From DATKIY01 sp035543875 (GTDB lineage: Bacteria > Actinomycetota > Actinomycetes > JAHEKZ01), in NCBI GenBank assembly GCA_035543875.1, contig DATKIY010000172.1, positions 1 through 10,275 of the forward strand: a DNA stretch of 10,275 nucleotides, written 5' to 3'. Shown piece by piece: positions 7,003 through 10,275 of this stretch. The translations under genes were made by a program, and so were the position numbers. The stretch's first letter is position 1. The number at the start of each line of letters is the position of its first letter. The notes under the pieces were generated by a model that was not told where the DNA came from, searched no databases, and saw only the letters and a list, made by a program, of their open reading frames with translations.

Positions 7003-8327
7003 CGGATGTCTTCCTCGGTGTCTGAACTTAGCTCGGCGCTCAGATCAGGAGTGCGTAGCGCTTCGACCGTTTTGAGGTCGAGGTCGAACAACCGGTGCAG
7101 CGCTTCTGCGTAGGCGTCGCCATCGGGTTCGGCGGCCAGCTCTTTCACGCGCACGGTCGGTGAGTGCAACAGCTTGTCAACCACTCGTCCAACAAGCTGT
7201 TCGATATCGGCGCGGTCCTGGGGGCCGACGTCGGGGCGTCGGGCTGCGAACCAGTCGAGTTCACGCGCAACAATCTCCGCCGCCAGACTTCGCAGTGCGA
7301 CGACGGTCGGTGCCACGCGTGCCGAGTGACGCGCGTCAAGGAAGCTCTCGACCTCCAGTGCAACGATCCGACGTACGTCTTCGACGTCCTGTTCGTACGA
7401 ACCGTCCTGCAACAACGCACCCATGTCTTCGAGGTCGATCAAAGTGACGCCGCCGATACCAAGAACACCGGGATCGATGTCGCGAGGCAGCGCCAGATCC
7501 AGCAAGACCAGCGGCGCGTGATCGCGACGCACTTGGATGCGGGCCAGCAATTCGGCGCCGATGACATGGCCCATCGCTCCGGTGCACGAGACCACCAAGT
7601 CGGTGTCGCCAAGCGCTGTCTCGAGGTCGCTCATCGGCAACGCACGACCCTGGATCGATGCCGCAAGCGCCTCGGCGCGCTCAGGGCTTCGGTTGACGAC
7701 GACCACGTCTAGGCCCAGCCGCTGCAGCGAGGTGGCAGCCAGACTGGCCATCGAACCAGCGCCCACCACGACAGCCCGCTTGTCGGCAAGCCCCGACAAC
7801 GACCCATCAGCCGCCGACAACCCCACGCTGACAAGGGACGCGCCAGCCTGGTCGATGCCCGTCTCGGCGTGCGCACGTTTGCCGACGCGCAGCGCGTTCT
7901 GCGTGAGCTCGTTCAAGGTGCGCCCGAGCGTGCCATCGTCCTGCGCAAGCCGCATGGCAGATCGAACCTGACCTAGAATCTGGCCTTCTCCGACAACCAT
8001 CGAGTCCAGCCCGCTCGCGACGGCGAACAGGTGCTGAACGGCGCGGTCCTCGTAGTGAACGTAAAGATGCGGAACTAGTTCGTCGTGGCCCACGCCGGTG
8101 TGCCGCGACAACCTTTCGGTTGCCGCGTCGACGGCTGGATGAAACTTCTCCGCTTCGACATAGACCTCGACGCGGTTACAGGTGGCGAGCACCATCGCTT
8201 CGTCAATCGTCGAGTTGTCGGTGAGGTCGTGCAGCAGTTTGCTTACCCCATCTGCATCGAGCGCGAGCCGCTCCAGCATGGATAGCGCAGCCGTTCGATG
8301 CGAGACGCCGAGCGCGATGACACTCAT
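6999..8327 (-). CDS. hemA: Glutamyl-tRNA reductase
   Basis: HemA reduces glutamyl-tRNA(Glu) with NADPH to glutamate-1-semialdehyde, the committed step of C5 heme synthesis. At 442 residues it has the expected three-part layout. The N-terminal catalytic domain carries GVSHRTA (7-13) and ATCNRVEVY with the nucleophile Cys50, followed by DSMVVGEGQILGQV (108-121). The NADP-binding Rossmann domain contains VVVGAGSMA (186-194). The C-terminal part is the helical dimerisation domain ending in an acidic tail. The ATG at 8327 overlaps the rex stop by 4 bp (ATGA), and a strong GGAGG lies 9 nt upstream inside rex. This is the first heme gene after rex, so it would feel Rex control most directly. Confidence 0.97.
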   Translation of the reverse strand: MSVIALGVSHRTAALSMLERLALDADGVSKLLHDLTDNSTIDEAMVLATCNRVEVYVEAEKFHPAVDAATERLSRHTGVGHDELVPHLYVHYEDRAVQHLFAVASGLDSMVVGEGQILGQVRSAMRLAQDDGTLGRTLNELTQNALRVGKRAHAETGIDQAGASLVSVGLSAADGSLSGLADKRAVVVGAGSMASLAATSLQRLGLDVVVVNRSPERAEALAASIQGRALPMSDLETALGDTDLVVSCTGAMGHVIGAELLARIQVRRDHAPLVLLDLALPRDIDPGVLGIGGVTLIDLEDMGALLQDGSYEQDVEDVRRIVALEVESFLDARHSARVAPTVVALRSLAAEIVARELDWFAARRPDVGPQDRADIEQLVGRVVDKLLHSPTVRVKELAAEPDGDAYAEALHRLFDLDLKTVEALRTPDLSAELSSDTEEDIR

Positions 8328-9022
8328 GACCCCACACCTCCAACGGCCGGTTCGGTGAGTTCAGACGCGCCTCGGCGCTGCTCGTGGAACGCGAGAATCT
8401 GCAGTTCGCTCGCGAGGTCGACCTTGCGAACGTCAACGCCGTCAGCAACCGAAAGCACAACGGGCGCGAAGTTGAGGATGCTGCTGACTCCGGCTGCGAC
8501 CAGCTGGTCAGCAACCTCCTGAGCTGACGTAACCGGAGTAGCGATGACGCCTATGACGATCCCCGCTTCGCGTACGACGTCAGCGAGCTCACTGGGTGGT
8601 CGGACGGCAACACCGGCGACAACCTCGCCGACTCGGCTGGGATCGGCGTCGATCAAGCCGGCGAGCCGGAAGCCACGCGACGCAAAACCGCCGTAGTTGG
8701 CGAGTGCATGGCCAAGGTGTCCAACCCCCACCACGACCACGGGCCACTCAAGCGTGATGCCGAGCTCCAAACCGATTTCGGACAGCAGGTGGCCGACGTC
8801 GTAGCCAACCCCACGCGTGCCATAAGAACCGAGAAACGACAGGTCCTTGCGCAGCTTGGCCGGGCTCACGCCGGCTGTTGCTGCCAAAGCGTCCGAGGAC
8901 ACGGTGTCCAGGCCGTCATCAGCGAGGCCGACCAGGACGCGGTGGTACAGCGGAAGTCGAGCCACCGTTGCTTCCGGTATCCCGGTACGCGCGCGGCGTG
9001 CGTCGAACTCGCGCTCGGCCAC
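8324..9022 (-). CDS. rex: Redox-sensing transcriptional repressor Rex
   Basis: Rex is a dimeric repressor that binds DNA when NAD+ is abundant and lets go when NADH rises, switching on respiratory and related genes. From the GTG at 9022 it is 232 residues. The winged-helix domain holds GIPEATVARLPLY (14-26), AKLRKDLSFLGSYGTRGVGYDV (55-76) and the recognition region. The Rossmann domain has VVVVGVGHLGHALANYGGF (95-113), where Streptomyces Rex, as I recall it, has GIGNLG, so there is a His at that Asn position. The C-terminal ILNFAPVVLSVADGVDVRKVDLASELQILAFHEQR is nearly the family signature. An in-frame TTG at 9079 would add 19 residues but has no good ribosome site, while the GTG at 9022 has AGGGAG 7 nt upstream. 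A Rex operator in the region upstream implies autoregulation. Confidence 0.96.
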   Translation of the reverse strand: MAEREFDARRARTGIPEATVARLPLYHRVLVGLADDGLDTVSSDALAATAGVSPAKLRKDLSFLGSYGTRGVGYDVGHLLSEIGLELGITLEWPVVVVGVGHLGHALANYGGFASRGFRLAGLIDADPSRVGEVVAGVAVRPPSELADVVREAGIVIGVIATPVTSAQEVADQLVAAGVSSILNFAPVVLSVADGVDVRKVDLASELQILAFHEQRRGASELTEPAVGGVGS

Positions 9023-9029
9023 GTCAGTT

Positions 9030-9035
9030 CTCCCT
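9030..9035 (-). promoter_or_regulatory. Ribosome binding site that sets the rex start
   Basis: AGGGAG lies 7 nt before the GTG at 9022, an ideal spacing. It decides against the longer in-frame TTG start at 9079, and residues homologous to known Rex proteins begin only after the GTG. Confidence 0.75.
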
Positions 9036-9106
9036 GAATCCGGTGAAAATCCCGAAAACTCCCGCTGAACTCCCCGCAACCTGCTGCGAAGGAAGTACAG
9101 AACATG

Positions 9107-9141
9107 CCCGGCCCCGGTTCTGGGCTACCGGGGTTTCCGGG
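9107..9141 (-). terminator. GC-rich stem-loop in the rex leader (attenuator or terminator candidate)
   Basis: The arms CCCCGGT (9112-9118) and ACCGGGG (9127-9133) pair perfectly around an 8-nt loop. An outer CCCGG (9107-9111) pairs with CCGGG (9137-9141), leaving a 3-nt bulge on one side. On the minus strand the stem is followed by a moderately T-rich stretch but no clean T-run. It lies between the candidate Rex-controlled promoter and the rex start, so it may end transcripts coming from the DUF805 gene, or sit in the rex leader and limit read-through. The fold is seen in the sequence; the function is inferred. Confidence 0.45.
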
Positions 9142-9169
9142 TCCAGTGCTGGGGTACGGGCTCGATGTC

Positions 9170-9198
9170 AGGGTAGGCGCTTGTGAACCAGCGCACAA
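9170..9198 (-). promoter_or_regulatory. Candidate promoter of the rex-hem operon
   Basis: On the minus strand TTGTGC (9193-9198) and TACCCT (9170-9175) are separated by exactly 17 bp, an acceptable -35/-10 pair for an actinobacterial housekeeping sigma factor. Transcription would start near 9163, giving a leader of about 140 nt before rex. The pair is interlocked with the Rex operator, which covers the -35 element and part of the spacer, so bound Rex would block RNA polymerase. The hexamers are weak matches individually. Confidence 0.5.
9181..9198 (-). promoter_or_regulatory. Rex operator (ROP)
   Basis: The 18-bp TTGTGAACCAGCGCACAA has perfect outer half-sites TTGTG and CACAA at the exact spacing of the Rex consensus TTGTGAAnnnnTTCACAA. 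One half matches TTGTGAA fully and the other departs only at the two inner bases. It is about 160 bp upstream of the rex start, and Rex autoregulation through such a site is established in Streptomyces coelicolor. Both the match and the position support the call. Confidence 0.8.
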
Positions 9199-9268
9199 AG
9201 TCGCGCAGATCGCTGTCTCACGCTATGGGACGGCCAACTGGCCGGGCGGAGCATCTGCTGGAGAGCGC

Positions 9269-9646
9269 TCAGCCGTACTGGTTGCGGCCGGGAGTGCTCG
9301 GCATGATCGTCAGAATGAAGAGCCAGATTGGGCCAATGCACGGGATGAGCTGAACCCAGTACCACCAGCCCGATTTGTCGATGTCATGCAAGCGACGCAC
9401 CAACAAACAGATCGAGGGGATCACGATGATCAAATTGAATATTGAGAGGAGTCCGACGAACAGCCAGACGGCGCCGCTTGGATCCTCGCCAGAGGCGGGC
9501 AGGCTCAAGATCAGGGGGATGTAGAAAACCATGTCGACAACGAAGACGAAGAGTCCAAACCACCAGTACTCCGCCCGCGTTGATCGTCCCGCGAAACTGG
9601 CGTATTGGGCGAACGCACTTTTGATTGCGTCTGGGAACGAAACCAT
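9269..9646 (-). CDS. DUF805 family small membrane protein
   Basis: This is a 125-residue protein of the DUF805 family, whose function is not known. The N-terminal AFAQYASFAGRSTRAEYWWF (11-30) and the RRLHDIDKSGWW motif (84-95) are the family signatures. Three membrane segments are predicted near residues 27-48, 59-82 and 93-116, with the conserved RRLHD stretch between the second and third. The ATG at 9646 has AGGGG 6 nt upstream. It has gaps on both sides (104 bp to the glutaredoxin-like gene and about 250 bp to rex), so it may be a separate small unit. Nothing here ties it firmly to heme or redox metabolism. Confidence 0.88.
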   Translation of the reverse strand: MVSFPDAIKSAFAQYASFAGRSTRAEYWWFGLFVFVVDMVFYIPLILSLPASGEDPSGAVWLFVGLLSIFNLIIVIPSICLLVRRLHDIDKSGWWYWVQLIPCIGPIWLFILTIMPSTPGRNQYG

Positions 9647-9725
9647 TACCTACCCCTCGTCGAGCCCTTACCGAACCAAATGAACCGGTGACTGGCTCAC
9701 GTCTACAGGTTTTCAGGTCTGTCAC

Positions 9726-9747
9726 GCGCTGTCGATCAACGACACGC
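9726..9747 (-). terminator. Weak stem-loop after the glutaredoxin-like gene
   Basis: TGTCG (9730-9734) and CGACA (9740-9744) pair around a 5-nt loop, and GCG/CGC extends the stem past a single-base bulge. It begins 3 bp after the stop at 9751. There is no T-run, so it is only a possible terminator between this gene and the DUF805 gene. I see nothing else clear in the 9647-9750 spacer. Confidence 0.25.
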
Positions 9748-9750
9748 AAC

Positions 9751-9993
9751 TCAGCTCGTCAGTGCAGTCCGCAACCGCTGTTCGTCGACCCGCCAGTAGT
9801 CATGCTGAACCCCATCAATCAAGGTGACCGGAATCTGGTCCCACCACAACTCCTGGAGCCTTGGGTCGGTGAGGATGTCGACCTCTTCCCAACCAACGTC
9901 AAGCTCGGCAGCTACTCGCTCGATGATCACGCGCGCATCGTCGCAAAGGTGACACCCAGGTTTACCCAGCAGCGTGATCCGCGGCTTACTCAT
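9751..9993 (-). CDS. Glutaredoxin-like (DUF836) thiol oxidoreductase
   Basis: This 80-residue protein has a thioredoxin/glutaredoxin fold. The redox motif is KPGCHLCDDA with Cys14 and Cys17, and the fold's cis-proline is Pro55 in QIPVTLIDG. CxLC with a following DDA is typical of the DUF836 glutaredoxin-like family. Relatives sit just upstream of rex and hemA in many actinobacteria. The frame is open further upstream to 10056, but the ATG at 9993 has AGGA 6 nt before it and homology begins there. It overlaps the end of the acyl-CoA synthetase gene by 8 bp. The role is probably cytoplasmic thiol exchange; the partner is unknown. Confidence 0.88.
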   Translation of the reverse strand: MSKPRITLLGKPGCHLCDDARVIIERVAAELDVGWEEVDILTDPRLQELWWDQIPVTLIDGVQHDYWRVDEQRLRTALTS

Positions 9994-10275
9994 GTTGATT
10001 CCTGAGTTTGCCCTTCGCCACCTTCCCCGACAGCGAGTGCGGAAGCTCATCGACAAGGGTGATCTGACTGGGTCGCTTGAATCGCGCGAGTCGCGCCGCG
10101 CAGTGTTCGCCTAGTTCCTCCGCCGACGGGGATCGGTCGCCCCCCGCCACCACTAACGCCGTGACAGTTTCGCCAGTTTCATCGTCGGGAGCGCCGATGA
10201 CTGCTACCTCGACGACGTCGGGATGATCGAGTAGGGCCAGCTCAACCTCGCGCGGATAGACGTTGAAGCCGTTGA
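9986..10275 (-). CDS. AMP-binding acyl-CoA synthetase (ANL family), C-terminal end only
   Basis: The frame is open from the right edge for 95 residues and stops at TAA (9986-9988). It is the mobile C-terminal domain of an adenylate-forming enzyme. GFNVYPREVE at its start is the hinge-side motif of acyl-CoA synthetases. VAVIGAPDDETGE is the usual strand-turn segment, FKRP precedes the last part, and LPHSLSGKVAKGKLR holds the A10 motif with the catalytic lysine of SGK. The reaction would be ATP-dependent activation of a carboxylic acid to an acyl-CoA. The substrate-binding N-terminal domain lies outside the window, so the substrate cannot be judged. A long-chain fatty acid CoA ligase is most likely. 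Confidence 0.88.
   Translation of the reverse strand, partial: NGFNVYPREVELALLDHPDVVEVAVIGAPDDETGETVTALVVAGGDRSPSAEELGEHCAARLARFKRPSQITLVDELPHSLSGKVAKGKLRNQHE

Noticed and set aside
9023..9079. Longer rex beginning at the TTG at 9079
   Set aside because: The extra 19 residues have no counterpart in Rex as I know it, the TTG has no good Shine-Dalgarno, and the GTG at 9022 has an ideal one.
9705..9720. Repeat CAGGT-N3-CAGGT in the spacer before the DUF805 gene
   Set aside because: It is two short direct copies only, does not form an inverted repeat or match a known actinobacterial operator, and is too short to separate from chance.
9994..10056. Longer glutaredoxin-like frame starting at 10056
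   Set aside because: The extension overlaps the acyl-CoA synthetase end by 71 bp and has basic, unrelated sequence; the ATG at 9993 has AGGA at proper spacing and fits the family start.

Overview
The window reads as a chromosomal segment of a moderately GC-rich actinobacterium. All twelve protein genes lie on the minus strand, so the genes are described here from right to left, in transcription order. The actinobacterial assignment rests on three things: the order rex-hemA-hemC-(cobA-hemD fusion)-hemB, familiar from Streptomyces; the order hemL-histidine phosphatase-TlpA-like-ccdA, which matches the Mycobacterium tuberculosis order Rv0524-Rv0527 as I recall it; and protein features such as the fused SUMT/HemD enzyme and a Rex very close to Streptomyces Rex. 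The exact genus cannot be named from the sequence alone.

Right end (9269-10275): the C-terminal end of an AMP-binding acyl-CoA synthetase enters from the right edge. It overlaps a small glutaredoxin-like (DUF836) gene by 8 bp. About 100 bp further on is a DUF805 membrane protein gene.

Regulatory gap (9023-9268): this stretch has no gene. It holds a good Rex-type operator (9181-9198) embedded in a candidate promoter, then a strong GC-rich hairpin (9107-9141), then the Shine-Dalgarno sequence and GTG start of rex.

Heme operon (3481-9022): rex, hemA, hemC, cobA-hemD fusion and hemB are packed with 4-bp overlaps or gaps of 2-13 bp. Together they take glutamyl-tRNA to uroporphyrinogen III by the C5 route, except for the aminotransferase step. 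Rex, an NADH/NAD+ sensor, probably ties their transcription to respiratory state.

Spacer (3277-3480): about 200 bp without a gene, carrying same-strand AAGTG repeats and several competing inverted repeats.

Left block (1-3276): hemL supplies the missing aminotransferase step. It is followed at 2-8 bp spacings by a histidine-phosphatase family protein, a TlpA/ResA-like lipoprotein thioredoxin and CcdA, whose 3' end is cut by the window edge. The last two supply reductant outside the membrane for cytochrome c maturation (System II); ResB and CcsA/ResC would be expected just beyond the left edge. The window therefore couples heme synthesis, heme attachment to cytochromes and redox sensing.

I saw no tRNA, rRNA, CRISPR array, insertion sequence, phage gene or defence system. 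The parts least explained by known families are the two non-coding spacers.
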